Shown: in pieces, positions 26,836-35,676 of the stretch
How positions within the stretch are numbered: the first letter of the stretch is position 1
Layout: each line of letters starts with the position of its first letter
Assembly (NCBI RefSeq): GCF_009362785.1
Contig: NZ_WHNQ01000013.1
Coordinates: 1 to 64,000, forward strand
DNA from: Paraburkholderia atlantica
GTDB lineage: Bacteria > Pseudomonadota > Gammaproteobacteria > Burkholderiales > Burkholderiaceae
Direction of reading: 5' to 3'
Length of the DNA: 64,000 nt
Notes under the pieces: model-generated
Database searches by the model: none
Seen by the model: only the letters and a program-made list of their open reading frames with translations
What the model was told of the DNA's origin: nothing
Translations under genes and position numbers: made by a program

Positions 26836-27041
26836 TTTTAGACGAGAAACTTCGTGAATTCAATGCGGAGTTACGAGCGAGAAGCGTGCCATTGATGCTG
26901 CAGTGCGCGAAAAACCAGGCGCCCGTACTGTGCTTTTCTCCGCTGCCAGTGAATACGCGACGCGCTTGCATCATGGCTACAATGAAGCCGGCATGCGCGC
27001 GGCCGCCGCGCTCCCCTTCTCTTCCAAATGGACCGAATACC

Positions 27042-27761
27042 ATGCGCGACGACGAACCCACCACGCGGCCCGCGCCCCTCGCGACGCGCGGCACCGCGCA
27101 GGCGCAACGCGCCGCCGACACATCGCACAAGCCACATCGGCGCAAAGCCTCCATTCGTGCGTCGAACGAATCCCATCTACTCGCCTGCGCCGAAGCCGTG
27201 TTCGCCGAACGCGGCTTCGAAGGCGCGAGCACGGCGCTGATCGCAGAGCGCGCGGGCTTACCGAAGGCGAATCTGCACTATTACTTCCCGACCAAACTGG
27301 CGCTGTACTGGCGGGTACTCGACGATGTGTTCGAGGAATGGAACGCCGCCGCCAACCTGTTCGATGCAAGCGACGATCCGGTCGAGGCGATCGGCGGCTA
27401 CGTGCGCGCCAAGATGGCCCTGTCAAGGCGCCGCCCACTTGGCTCGAAGGTGTGGGCCAACGAAATCATCGGCGGGGCGCTGCATATGCAGGAGATCCTG
27501 CTCGAACGCGTGAAGCCGTGGATGGACACCCGGGTGACGCTGATCGAGCGATGGATAGCCAAAGGGTTGCTCGCGCCCGTCGACCCTCGGACGCTCCTCT
27601 TCATGATCTGGGCGACCACGCAGCACTACGCCGATTTCGAGGCTCAGATATGCGCGCTCTCGGGCAAGCGCGCACTCTCGACGAAGCGCTTCGAAGCTAC
27701 GACGGAAGAAGTGGTCAGCATGATCCTGCGGGCGAGCGGAGCGCGATCGCCGGTCCGCTGA
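27042..27761 (+). CDS. TetR/AcrR family regulator, RutR-like
   Basis: A 239-residue repressor. The HTH is at about residues 42-82 (ACAEAVFAERGFEGASTALI, AERAGLPKANLHYYFPTK); the NLHYYFPTK and LYWRVLDDVFEEW run is typical of the RutR branch that senses uracil or thymine. The C-terminal ligand domain is complete (SKVWANEIIGGA, ATTQHYADFEAQI). The start is uncertain: the frame is open further upstream with ATGs at 26973 and 26982 and no clear ribosome site. It probably represses the adjacent pyrimidine operon. Confidence 0.88.
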   Translation: MRDDEPTTRPAPLATRGTAQAQRAADTSHKPHRRKASIRASNESHLLACAEAVFAERGFEGASTALIAERAGLPKANLHYYFPTKLALYWRVLDDVFEEWNAAANLFDASDDPVEAIGGYVRAKMALSRRRPLGSKVWANEIIGGALHMQEILLERVKPWMDTRVTLIERWIAKGLLAPVDPRTLLFMIWATTQHYADFEAQICALSGKRALSTKRFEATTEEVVSMILRASGARSPVR

Positions 27762-27827
27762 CTCGTTTAGGGAGTTTCCCTGATGACGTCATTTTTCCGT
27801 TGCCCCGGGCGCTGTTTTGCGCGTTAA

Positions 27828-27841
27828 TGTAAGCGCTAACA
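27828..27841. promoter_or_regulatory. LacI-type operator, copy 1
   Basis: TGTAAGCGCTAACA, a near-palindrome around GC with the central AGCGCT, typical of LacI/GalR-family sites. It lies 34 bases before the ribokinase start. An identical copy lies 74 bases downstream. Confidence 0.75.
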
Positions 27842-27875
27842 CGTCCAGCAATCAGCAATATCCCCTAGTTAAGAC

Positions 27876-28868
27876 ATGTCACCGTCAAAAGTACGAGAAA
27901 ATGTAAGCGCTAACATTCGAACTCCGGACGAGCATTCCTCGGGCCGGATTGTCGTGGTCGGCAGTGCGAACATGGATCTCGTCGTCCATGCGGAGCGACT
28001 TCCGGCGCGCGGCGAAACCCTGCTCGGTGGCGCGTTCGCGACATTCGCTGGCGGCAAGGGCGCCAATCAGGCGGTCGCGGCGGCGCGTCTCGGCGCCTCG
28101 GTGGCCATGCTCGGCTGTGTCGGCCGCGACGAATTCGGCGCGCAGCTCCGCGACGGCCTTCAGCACGAACACATCGACACGGCGCATTTGCACACGGTGG
28201 ATGACACGTCGAGCGGCATCGCGGTCATCACCGTGGCCGCGGACGGTGCGAACACGATCGTCGTTTCGCCCGGCGCCAACGCGGCGCTCATGCCCGATCA
28301 CGTCGACGCCGCGGCTGCCGGCATCGCTGCGGCCGGCATGCTGATTTGCCAGCTCGAAGTGCCGCTCGATGCCGTGGCGCACGCAATTTCGCTCGCGGCA
28401 AGGTTCGGCACCCCGGTGCTGCTGAATCCCGCCCCGGCGCAGGCCCTTCCAGACGCACTTTACGAACAGACGAGCTTTCTCATCCTCAATGAATCGGAAG
28501 CGGCGTTGCTGACAGACGTTGCCGTCGATAGTCCCGCTTCCGCGCGCGAGGCTGCGACGCGTCTGCGCGCGAAAGGCGTGGAGACGGTGATCGTCACGCT
28601 CGGCGCCGAGGGCGTCTGGTATGCGACGACTGGAGAGGAAGGCCACCTGCCCGCGCTACGCGTCGATGCGATCGACACCACGGCGGCCGGCGATACCTTC
28701 GTCGGCGGCTTCGCGGCTGAGCGGGTGCGCGGCGCGAGCATCCGCGACGCGATCGATTTCGCTCAGCGAGCCGCGGCGCTCAGCGTCACGCGTGAAGGCG
28801 CGCAGGCATCCATTCCGACCCAGGCCGAAGTGCGAGCGCAACCCGCGTTCCCGGCAACGGTTCGATAG
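27876..28868 (+). CDS. rbsK: Ribokinase, PfkB family
   Basis: A 330-residue sugar kinase phosphorylating ribose or a related sugar at the 5-hydroxyl. Motifs: VVVGSANMDLVVHAERLPA, GGKGANQAVAAARLG, and the catalytic DTTAAGDTFVGGF near residue 272. There is an unusual N-terminal extension of about 24 residues that contains the second LacI operator; the ribosome site at 27876 is weak, so the true start may be further in. First gene of a kinase-MFS-lyase-LacI group. Confidence 0.88.
   Translation: MSPSKVRENVSANIRTPDEHSSGRIVVVGSANMDLVVHAERLPARGETLLGGAFATFAGGKGANQAVAAARLGASVAMLGCVGRDEFGAQLRDGLQHEHIDTAHLHTVDDTSSGIAVITVAADGANTIVVSPGANAALMPDHVDAAAAGIAAAGMLICQLEVPLDAVAHAISLAARFGTPVLLNPAPAQALPDALYEQTSFLILNESEAALLTDVAVDSPASAREAATRLRAKGVETVIVTLGAEGVWYATTGEEGHLPALRVDAIDTTAAGDTFVGGFAAERVRGASIRDAIDFAQRAAALSVTREGAQASIPTQAEVRAQPAFPATVR
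27902..27915. promoter_or_regulatory. LacI-type operator, copy 2 (inside 5' coding region)
   Basis: Second identical TGTAAGCGCTAACA, located nine codons into the annotated ribokinase frame. The 74-base centre-to-centre distance is close to seven turns of B-DNA, as expected for two sites bridged by a looped tetramer. Confidence 0.75.
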
Positions 28869-28921
28869 ACCCGGCTGCGCGGGATCGCAGCCTATCCACA
28901 ACACAACATGGAGACGACAGC

Positions 28922-30241
28922 ATGAACCCAACCCCCGTGTCCGAGCAGGCACCTCCGCGCGTGCGCCGCGCCCAGATCGTGGCGCTGACGCTGCTGATGG
29001 TGAGCGGCATCGTGAACTATCTCGACCGGGGCACGCTCGCGGTCGCCAATCCACTGATCCGCAAGGATCTCGGTCTGTCGCTCGGCGAAATGGGGCTGCT
29101 GCTGTCGGCATTCTCCTGGAGCTACGCGCTCTTCCAACTGCCGGTCGGCGGCCTCGTCGATCGCATCGGACCGCGCAGGCTGCTCGGAGTCGGCCTGATC
29201 ATCTGGTCGCTCGCGCAGGCCGCGGGCGGCATCGTGTCCACCTTCGGCTGGTTCGTCGTCGCGCGCATCGTGCTCGGCATCGGCGAGTCGCCGCAGTTTC
29301 CGTCGGCGGCGCGCGTCGTGAGCAACTGGTTTCCGCTGCGTGCGCGAGGCAAGCCGACCGGCATCTTCAATTCAGCGTCGCCGCTCGGCACGGCGCTCGC
29401 ACCGCTGTGCCTGTCGGTGCTCGTCGTGGAATTTCACTGGCGCTGGGCCTTCATCGTTACCGGCGCGCTCGGTCTCGTGGTTGCGGTGATCTGGCTCGCT
29501 ATCTATCGTGATCCAAACCCCTCTGCGCTCACTGCAGAGGAACTGCACTACCTCAAAGGCGACGCCGTGGAGACGAAGCCTGCCGAGCAGCTCAGCTTCG
29601 CCGACTGGCGCGCGCTGTTCTCGAACGTCACGACCTGGGGGATGCTGATCGGCTTCTTCGGCTCGGTCTATCTGAACTGGGTTTATCTGACCTGGCTGCC
29701 CGGCTACCTGACGACAGAGCGCCACATGACTCTGATGCACACGGGAATCGCGGCCTCGGTGCCGTTCTTCTGCGGCTTTCTCGGCGCGCTCTGCGCAGGC
29801 TGGTTCTCCGACCTCATCACGAAGAGGAGCGCCTCGCCGGTGGCGAGCAGGCGCAACGCGGTCGTCATCGCGATGCTCGGCATGGTGGCGTTCACCGTGC
29901 CGGCCGCACTCGTCGAAAGCAATACGATCGCCATCGTCTGCATCTCGGTCGTGATCTTTCTCGCCAATGCAGCATCAGCCAGCTCATGGGCACTGGCAAC
30001 CGCAGCCGCACCGGCCAACCGTGTCGGCTCGCTCGGCGCCATCCAGAACTTCGGCGGCTTTCTCGGCGGCGCACTCGCGCCCATTCTCACGGGCTACATC
30101 GCGCAGGCGTGGTCCTTCGTGCCGGCTTTGCTGACGGCCGCGGGAATTGCCTTCGTCGGCGCAATGAGCTATCTCTTCCTCGTGCGCAAGCCGATCGAGT
30201 TCGAGACCGAACCGGGTACGCCGGCTCGCGCTCACGCCTGA
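28922..30241 (+). CDS. MFS transporter, anion:cation symporter (ACS) family
   Basis: A 439-residue carrier with about twelve membrane helices. ACS-type motifs: NYLDRGTLAVANPLIRKDLG in helix 1, LPVGGLVDRIGPRRLLGVG in the helix 2-3 loop, GIGESPQFPSAARVVSNWFP in helix 4. Members move sugar acids such as galactonate, glucarate or tartrate with protons. It lies 53 bases after ribokinase and 38 before the DapA-like lyase on the same strand, so the transported substrate probably feeds those enzymes. Confidence 0.9.
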   Translation: MNPTPVSEQAPPRVRRAQIVALTLLMVSGIVNYLDRGTLAVANPLIRKDLGLSLGEMGLLLSAFSWSYALFQLPVGGLVDRIGPRRLLGVGLIIWSLAQAAGGIVSTFGWFVVARIVLGIGESPQFPSAARVVSNWFPLRARGKPTGIFNSASPLGTALAPLCLSVLVVEFHWRWAFIVTGALGLVVAVIWLAIYRDPNPSALTAEELHYLKGDAVETKPAEQLSFADWRALFSNVTTWGMLIGFFGSVYLNWVYLTWLPGYLTTERHMTLMHTGIAASVPFFCGFLGALCAGWFSDLITKRSASPVASRRNAVVIAMLGMVAFTVPAALVESNTIAIVCISVVIFLANAASASSWALATAAAPANRVGSLGAIQNFGGFLGGALAPILTGYIAQAWSFVPALLTAAGIAFVGAMSYLFLVRKPIEFETEPGTPARAHA

Positions 30242-30279
30242 GAAGCGTCATTTTCAATTCTCAAGAGGACAACACCGAC

Positions 30280-31239
30280 ATGACCCTCCCCACTTCCCTG
30301 CCGCGCTCGACGCGCTCGATCGAAGGCATCGTGCCCGTGATGCTGACGCCTTTCGACGACGCCGGGACCATCGACTATGCCGGGCTCGAACGACTGATCG
30401 AGTGGTATCTCGCGCATGGCTCGGACGCGCTCTTCGCGGTCGCCCAGTCGAGCGAAATGCAATTCCTGAGCCTCGACGAACGCGCCGCGCTCGGCCGCTT
30501 CGTGGTCGAGCGCGTGGCCGGCCGCGTGCCGGTGGTGGTCTCGGGCCATATCAGCGACGATCCCGACGCCCAGGCCCAGGAGCTGAACGCGGCCGCGGCA
30601 ACGGGCGCGGACGGCATCGTGCTGGTGACGAACCGGCTCGATCCGCGCCGCGAAGGCACCGAAGCGTTCACGGCGAACCTGCGTCGCCTGATGAGCCGCC
30701 TTCCTTCCGACATTCCATTGGGGCTGTACGAGTGCCCCGCTCCTTACCGGCGCCTGCTGTCCGACGACGAGCTCAAGATGTGCATCGATACCGGCCGCTT
30801 CGTGATGCTGAAGGACGTGAGCTGCGATCTCGACACCGTGAAGCGCCGCGTCGCGCTGGCGAAGGGCTCGCCCATGAAGATCCTGAACGCGAATGCCGCG
30901 ATTGCGTGGGACGCGATGAAAGCCGGCTCGGCCGGTTTCAACGGTGTGTTCACGAACTTTCATCCGGACCTGTACAACTGGTTGCGCAACCGCGCCGACG
31001 AGAATCCGGCGCTCGCACACGAGCTTTCGACTTTTCTCGTACTTGCGGCGGTGTCGGAGGCGCTCGGCTATCCGGCGCTCGCGAAGATGTATCACCAGCG
31101 GATCGGCACGTTCCAGTCCATTCGCTGCCGCGCGATCGACTACGACGTGCGCGAACGCTTCTGGGCGCTCGACGCGGTGCTCGACAAGATCGTCGATGGT
31201 ACCGAGCATTTCCGCTCGCGCATCGCAGCCGGGGCCTGA
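30280..31239 (+). CDS. DapA/NAL superfamily lyase
   Basis: A 319-residue class I aldolase or dehydratase with a TIM barrel. The candidate Schiff-base Lys is in RFVMLKDVSCD and the conserved Tyr in IPLGLYECPAPYRR. The family GTTGE-like segment is replaced by AVAQSSEMQFLSLDER, placing it outside true DHDPS. The likely substrate is a 2-keto-3-deoxy sugar acid or similar. GAGG precedes the ATG. Between an ACS transporter and a LacI regulator; the physiological reaction is not determined. Confidence 0.82.
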   Translation: MTLPTSLPRSTRSIEGIVPVMLTPFDDAGTIDYAGLERLIEWYLAHGSDALFAVAQSSEMQFLSLDERAALGRFVVERVAGRVPVVVSGHISDDPDAQAQELNAAAATGADGIVLVTNRLDPRREGTEAFTANLRRLMSRLPSDIPLGLYECPAPYRRLLSDDELKMCIDTGRFVMLKDVSCDLDTVKRRVALAKGSPMKILNANAAIAWDAMKAGSAGFNGVFTNFHPDLYNWLRNRADENPALAHELSTFLVLAAVSEALGYPALAKMYHQRIGTFQSIRCRAIDYDVRERFWALDAVLDKIVDGTEHFRSRIAAGA

Positions 31240-31304
31240 CCGATGCGCCGTTGTATCGCGCCGCGAGTAAGATGACGGGCTCCCTGTACGAAACCTGAAA
31301 CTCG

Positions 31305-32426
31305 ATGCCTCGCTCTTCCGCCTCCGCCCCTGCCTCTGCTCTCGAAGAAGAACGGCCGCCGGCCGCTCGGTCGGCCGGTGCGCGCTCCCGCCGCGGCACG
31401 GGGCGCACGGTCCTGTCCGATGTGGCAAAGCGCGCGGGCGTGTCCACGGCGACGGTATCGCGCGTGTACAACGAGCCCGGCAAAGTATCGGACAGCGTGC
31501 GCGAGCGCGTCGAGCAGGCCGCGCTGGAGCTGAACTGGTTTCCGAATGCGGCCGGGCGCGCGCTCGCATCGACGCGCAGCCACATCGCGGGCATCGTCAT
31601 TCCGACGCTCGATGATCAGGTGTTCGCCTCGCAGGTGAGCGGCATGCAGGCCGCGTTCGCCGCGCGCGGCATCACGCTTTTTCTCGGCTGCTCGAACTAC
31701 GATCCCAAGGAGGCGCTCTCCCAGGTTCAAGCGATGCTCGCGCGTGGCGTGGAGGCGATCGCGGTAGTCGGCGAAGCGCATCCGCCGGAGCTGTTTGAGG
31801 CGCTTCGCGTCTGGCGTGTGCCGTACGTCGTGCTTTATGCATGGCGCAAAGGCAGTCCGCACGATTGCATCGGCGTTGACCACCGCGCCGCGTATGAGGA
31901 GATCACCGAACATCTCGTCGCGCTCGGGCACCGGTCGTTCGCGGTCTGCATCCAGCCGACGCGCGACAACGACCGGGTGCAGGCGCGGCTCGCGGGCATT
32001 CGCATCGCGCTCGAGCGTCATGGCCTCGCGGTGCGGCCGGAGCATCTCGTTGAAGGTGAATCCACGCTCGATTTTGGGCGGCGGGCGTTGCGCGCGCTCT
32101 GGCAACAGCCCGGGCCGCGTCCGACAGCGATCATCTGCGGCAACGATCATATTGCGCTTGGCGTGTTGCGGGAGGCGGAAGAGTTGGGTATCGCCATTCC
32201 CGAGCAACTTTCCGTCACCGGCTTCGACGATCTCGCGATCGCACGCGAAGCGCGCCCGCCCCTTACGACGATGTACGTGGACACACGCGAGATCGGCACG
32301 GTGGCCGCGAGGCATCTGCTCGATGCGCTAGACGGCCACGCGACGCGGCAAGGATATACGGTGCCAGCGGTGCTGAAAGTACGCGGGTCAACAGGGCCGT
32401 GTCACGATTCGGCTGGCAAAGGATGA
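31305..32426 (+). CDS. LacI family transcriptional regulator
   Basis: A 373-residue repressor. An Ala/Arg-rich N-terminal tail of about 30 residues is followed by the LacI HTH (TVLSDVAKRAGVSTATVSRV) and the hinge (NAAGRALASTRSHIAGIVIP). The periplasmic-binding-protein-like sensor domain is complete, ending in PLTTMYVDTREIGTVAA. It is likely the ligand-responsive regulator of the ribokinase group, binding the two TGTAAGCGCTAACA sites. The ribosome site is weak. Confidence 0.9.
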   Translation: MPRSSASAPASALEEERPPAARSAGARSRRGTGRTVLSDVAKRAGVSTATVSRVYNEPGKVSDSVRERVEQAALELNWFPNAAGRALASTRSHIAGIVIPTLDDQVFASQVSGMQAAFAARGITLFLGCSNYDPKEALSQVQAMLARGVEAIAVVGEAHPPELFEALRVWRVPYVVLYAWRKGSPHDCIGVDHRAAYEEITEHLVALGHRSFAVCIQPTRDNDRVQARLAGIRIALERHGLAVRPEHLVEGESTLDFGRRALRALWQQPGPRPTAIICGNDHIALGVLREAEELGIAIPEQLSVTGFDDLAIAREARPPLTTMYVDTREIGTVAARHLLDALDGHATRQGYTVPAVLKVRGSTGPCHDSAGKG

Positions 32427-32785
32427 TGATTTTCGTGTGCGCTTGCGGGTGGCAAGAATGCAGTTCAGTGCTTGACCGAACGGCATTACCGGCGAAGCAG
32501 GGTTTTTATTGCTTTACGCCGAGGTCGCGCCAAAGCTGAAACCGATACCTTCATTCGCAGGTGGCTCCGCAAAGATGCTGATTTGGGCCTGGGTCGAACG
32601 GATCGGTGGTGAACTCGAGGGAACCGCCAATCGGAGCGACCAAACTAATATAAAAGCCTTGGGGGAAGGTTGCCATGGCACGCTCCAGACCGGTTTGAAT
32701 CAGTCCAGGGCATATTCGTCATTTGTCCAGGTGCCCACAACGCCTGAGGGTTCGGACGATTCGGAGACTGGTCACGCTCTCATCA
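32427..32785. other. Convergent intergenic region
   Basis: About 360 bases between the LacI gene and the isochorismatase-like gene, which run towards each other. An open frame (32509-32841, plus) has poor codon usage and no recognisable domain, so I do not call it. No clear terminator hairpin seen. Confidence 0.4.
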
Positions 32786-33361
32786 TCACGAGTCAGCGCG
32801 TAAGTCAGAGCGCGCAAAATCAACCTCCTTACTCTCGATGACCCCGCCCAAGCGACCCGGCGCCCTTTGATTGCTCCAGTACATATTGGTATGGCTGATC
32901 ACCGCATCTGGTGACGGCGCGCCTCTTTGCGTCATGTCCTCTGTCGTATGGGCATCGCCGACCAGCGTCGCGTCATAGCCGCGCGCGAGTGCACCATGGA
33001 GCGTTGATCGAACGCACATGTCCGTCTGCGCACCGGTCACAATGAGCTGACCAACGCCGAGCCTCGACAGCACCTGCTCCAGATCGGTGTCTTCGAACGC
33101 GTCGCGATAACTCTTTTCGACAATCGCCTCCCCTGGCGCCGGAACGAGTTCGGCAACAATTTGCCACGCTTCGCTGCCCTCCGTGAGGTCGTCGTCGGTG
33201 TGCTGAATCCAAACTACTGGAACGCGCGCAGTGCGTGCCCGCTCGATGAGCACGTTGACCGCGTCGAGCACTTCATTGCGTCGATATGCGTTCGCAACGA
33301 CTGCGTTCTGAAGATCGATCACGAGCAGGGCGGTGTTAGGGCGACCAGCTAACGTAGTCAT
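32786..33361 (-). CDS. Isochorismatase-family cysteine hydrolase
   Basis: A 191-residue hydrolase. The catalytic triad is visible: Asp in ALLVIDLQN, Lys in EAIVEKSYRDAF, Cys in GAQTDMCVRSTLHGAL. Family members hydrolyse isochorismate, nicotinamide or other amides and ethers. The ATG at 33361 (MTTLAGRP) is preferred; upstream residues are not protein-like. About 120 bases downstream of the sigma factor on the same strand. Substrate unknown. Confidence 0.88.
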   Translation of the reverse strand: MTTLAGRPNTALLVIDLQNAVVANAYRRNEVLDAVNVLIERARTARVPVVWIQHTDDDLTEGSEAWQIVAELVPAPGEAIVEKSYRDAFEDTDLEQVLSRLGVGQLIVTGAQTDMCVRSTLHGALARGYDATLVGDAHTTEDMTQRGAPSPDAVISHTNMYWSNQRAPGRLGGVIESKEVDFARSDLRADS

Positions 33362-33480
33362 GAGCAGAGATCTCTTGAAGAAAGAATGTATCTTAGCGGG
33401 ATCTCCTGCCCAGAATGCGGCACTCACCGGACAGTCGTACCTATCGCAACAGTGCTAGCGCCGCCGCCTCGCCTTGCCGA

Positions 33481-34350
33481 TCACAGTCGCTGCACCGTGA
33501 GACTTTCCATCACGTAAGGCGCGAACCGGAAGTCGCGGATCGCGATGATACGGTCGTCGTCGGTCCAATCCAGCAGGATGACATATGCCACGCCCGCGTC
33601 GGCCACTACCGGATCGGTAGCCAGCAGCACCGGGCGATGCTCGGCCCAGCCCAATGACAGCGAACAGCCGGTCGACTCCGCATACCGCGTGAAGTAGATC
33701 GAGACGTCTTTGCGGCCCGCCAGACGCGCTCGACTCACGAGGTCGAGACGGACTTCTTCGGCGAGCAGATCGCGTAACGCGTCGAAGTCGCGAGCGTTGA
33801 AACGCTCTGCGTAAGCGCGCAGCCGCTCGAGGTCGGCTTCGGCGAGGCGCGGTAGCGCGGCGTCGGGTACGCCGACCAGTTCCCTGAGCCGAACGCGCCC
33901 CCGGTGCAGCGCGGCCTTGACTGATGGAACGCTGACACTCAGGATCGCTGCCGTTTCCGTCAGCGAATAGCCAAGTACATCCGCAAGCACCACGCAAGAG
34001 CGCTGAACGACGGACAGATGCAGAAACATCGCGAGACTCGCGGTCGCCGCCACTCTCGCATCGGCATGGGCGCCGTGGTCCGTCAGATTCGCCAGCGCCT
34101 CGTCGGACTCCTGGTGGCCTTGTCGCTTGCGGCGGCGCAGTGCATCCAGCGCCGCGTGATGAGCAATGGCCAGCAACCAGCTTTCCGGGTGCAAAATCTC
34201 GCCGGCTGCCGAACAGGCCGCGACCGCATTGGACAGCGTCTCCTGAACGACGTCTTCTCCATCGAAAGCCGAGCCCATCATGCGCGTGCAATACCGATGC
34301 AGACGCGGGCGCATCGCCGCCATCAGTTGAGTGAGTTCATTCGCATCCAA
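33481..34350 (-). CDS. ECF sigma factor, SigJ-like with C-terminal SnoaL-type domain
   Basis: A 289-residue sigma factor. Region 2: LHRYCTRMMGSAFDGEDVVQETL. Region 4: CVVLADVLGYSLTETAAILS, VPSVKAALHRGRVRLRE. The C-terminal part (AYAERFNARDFDALRDLLAE) is a SnoaL/NTF2-like domain as in SigJ-type factors, which often replaces an anti-sigma. The TTG at 34350 with GGAGG eight bases upstream is chosen; the longer frame to an ATG at 34446 would read through an inverted repeat. Confidence 0.85.
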   Translation of the reverse strand: MDANELTQLMAAMRPRLHRYCTRMMGSAFDGEDVVQETLSNAVAACSAAGEILHPESWLLAIAHHAALDALRRRKRQGHQESDEALANLTDHGAHADARVAATASLAMFLHLSVVQRSCVVLADVLGYSLTETAAILSVSVPSVKAALHRGRVRLRELVGVPDAALPRLAEADLERLRAYAERFNARDFDALRDLLAEEVRLDLVSRARLAGRKDVSIYFTRYAESTGCSLSLGWAEHRPVLLATDPVVADAGVAYVILLDWTDDDRIIAIRDFRFAPYVMESLTVQRL

Positions 34351-34408
34351 AGCCGAATCCTCCGGTTGATCCCGCACCCCGATATCGAATAGACGTTCCC
34401 GCGCACCC

Positions 34409-34451
34409 AAAGGATGCGGTCCGGAAAAATTTTTTTTCGCGCGCATCCTTT
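34409..34451. promoter_or_regulatory. Inverted repeat between sigma factor and monooxygenase
   Basis: AAAGGATGCG (34409-34418) and CGCATCCTTT (34442-34451) are perfect 10-bp complements around a 23-base spacer containing an A5T8-type tract. It sits between divergent genes, symmetrical to both, so an operator or shared promoter element is likely. Confidence 0.55.
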
Positions 34452-34519
34452 AGCTTGTCGCCGTCGTCTTTACGGTTATCGGACCACACCGGCGCCGATA
34501 CCCGTGAAAGGAAGAAATC

Positions 34520-34843
34520 ATGCAACGACTGACACTGGTGCGCTACACCATCAAACCCGAACAAACCGCGGAAAACGAAGCGCTGTCGCGGGCTGTGTTC
34601 GATAGCCTCCGGAATACGGCGCCCGAACACACCGCCTATGCGCTGTTCAGAAACGGCCGTGAATTCATTCACCTCTTCGTGAATCTCGCCGCTGACGATT
34701 CGGCAGCCGTCACCGAGCTTCCTGCCTTCAAGGCATACCAGAAAGGTCTCACGGAACGCCTGGAAGCGCCCGTCGAAGTTTTGCGATTGGGCGTCGACTT
34801 ACTGGACTCGTACGGTTTGCCAGACGATTCGGCCGGACGTTGA
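34520..34843 (+). CDS. Antibiotic-biosynthesis-monooxygenase (ABM) domain protein
   Basis: A 107-residue dimeric alpha-beta barrel type protein (QRLTLVRYTIKPEQTAENEA, TAYALFRNGREFIHLFVNLA, AFKAYQKGLTERLEAPVE). ABM proteins act as cofactor-free monooxygenases or scaffold proteins on quinones and similar compounds. AAGGAAG precedes the ATG. Divergent from the SigJ-like sigma factor and likely under its control, sharing the inverted-repeat promoter region. Confidence 0.78.
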   Translation: MQRLTLVRYTIKPEQTAENEALSRAVFDSLRNTAPEHTAYALFRNGREFIHLFVNLAADDSAAVTELPAFKAYQKGLTERLEAPVEVLRLGVDLLDSYGLPDDSAGR

Positions 34844-35340
34844 ATCGGAGGATGCGCTTCGGATACCTTTGGGCGCCGCGACTCTACAAGCCGTTGCTTG
34901 CGGTTCTGAAATCTCTATTCATTGAAGCCGCCAGCCGATATGAAAGCTTCGGAGATGTTCGTGTGAACCATACGTCGATGCGACCTTGCTAGCTCTTGAA
35001 GCGGCAGTTTCTTCAGTCGCACGGAGCTGCAGAAAGCGGTCAGCTCACTGCCCGTCGATGGTCTAGTCGACAGCGCACGACAAGTACAGCGCTCACTCGA
35101 CGGGGCCGCTGAGCAACGCAATGAATACTGGTCGCTGCGGGCACTCCGTTGTTTCACAAACATCTGGCGCAAATTTCGCGCTTGCCGCAGACTTTTTTGT
35201 CTCTGAGCGGGGTTTTCGGCGCTCCCGCAGGCTTTGTTGTGCGCCGATAACGGGACCTACGAGGCTTCCTCACTCTCCTTGACATGCAAGCATTCTCTTG
35301 CCTATAGTAAATGCAACAGATCACTTGCCTATAGCCGTTC
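34844..35340. other. Intergenic region, possible decayed sequence
   Basis: About 500 bases without a convincing gene between the ABM gene and ArsR. Composition is less GC-rich than flanking genes, and short frames on both strands are broken by stops. I see no insertion-sequence ends or recognised coding relic. Confidence 0.35.
35297..35334 (+). promoter_or_regulatory. Direct repeat CTTGCCTATAG before arsR-type gene
   Basis: CTTGCCTATAG occurs at 35297-35307 and again at 35324-35334, 27 bases apart, the second copy ending six bases before the start codon. Likely promoter/operator for autoregulation by the ArsR-family product. Confidence 0.5.
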
Positions 35341-35676
35341 ATGGCCGAACGCCCCGACGACACAGACCTGCTATTCAAAGCCCTCGCCGATCCGAGCCGG
35401 CGCAAGCTGCTGGACGTGCTGCACGCGCACGACGGCCAGACCCTGAACGACCTGTGCGAGCACCTCGACATGACGCGGCAAGGCGTGACGCAGCATCTGG
35501 GCCTGCTGGAAGCGGCGAACCTCGTCGTTACCGTACGCAGCGGGCGCGAAAAATTGCACTTCCTCAATCCGGTGCCGCTGCAGCAGATCTACGAGCGCTG
35601 GATTGCCAAGTTCGAAAAGCCGCGCCTGAAGGCGCTCTCTACCCTGAAACGACGCCTGGAGAAAGGCAATGACTAG
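35341..35676 (+). CDS. ArsR family transcriptional regulator
   Basis: A 111-residue winged-helix protein: LLFKALADPSRRKLLDVLHA, LCEHLDMTRQGVTQHLGLLE, and wing TVRSGREKLHFLNPV. It lacks the ELCVC metal motif of arsenic sensors, matching the non-metal sub-branch that pairs with SRPBCC genes. Its end overlaps the next gene by eight bases, a tight two-gene unit. The recognition site is probably the direct repeat upstream. Confidence 0.93.
   Translation: MAERPDDTDLLFKALADPSRRKLLDVLHAHDGQTLNDLCEHLDMTRQGVTQHLGLLEAANLVVTVRSGREKLHFLNPVPLQQIYERWIAKFEKPRLKALSTLKRRLEKGND

Noticed and set aside
32509..32841. 110-codon plus-strand frame between LacI and isochorismatase genes
   Set aside because: Poor codon usage, no domain, weak ribosome site and overlap with the end of the convergent gene.
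34844..35340. Suspected transposase or integrase relic
   Set aside because: No inverted ends, no conserved DDE or tyrosine recombinase motif and no protein-like frame could be found.
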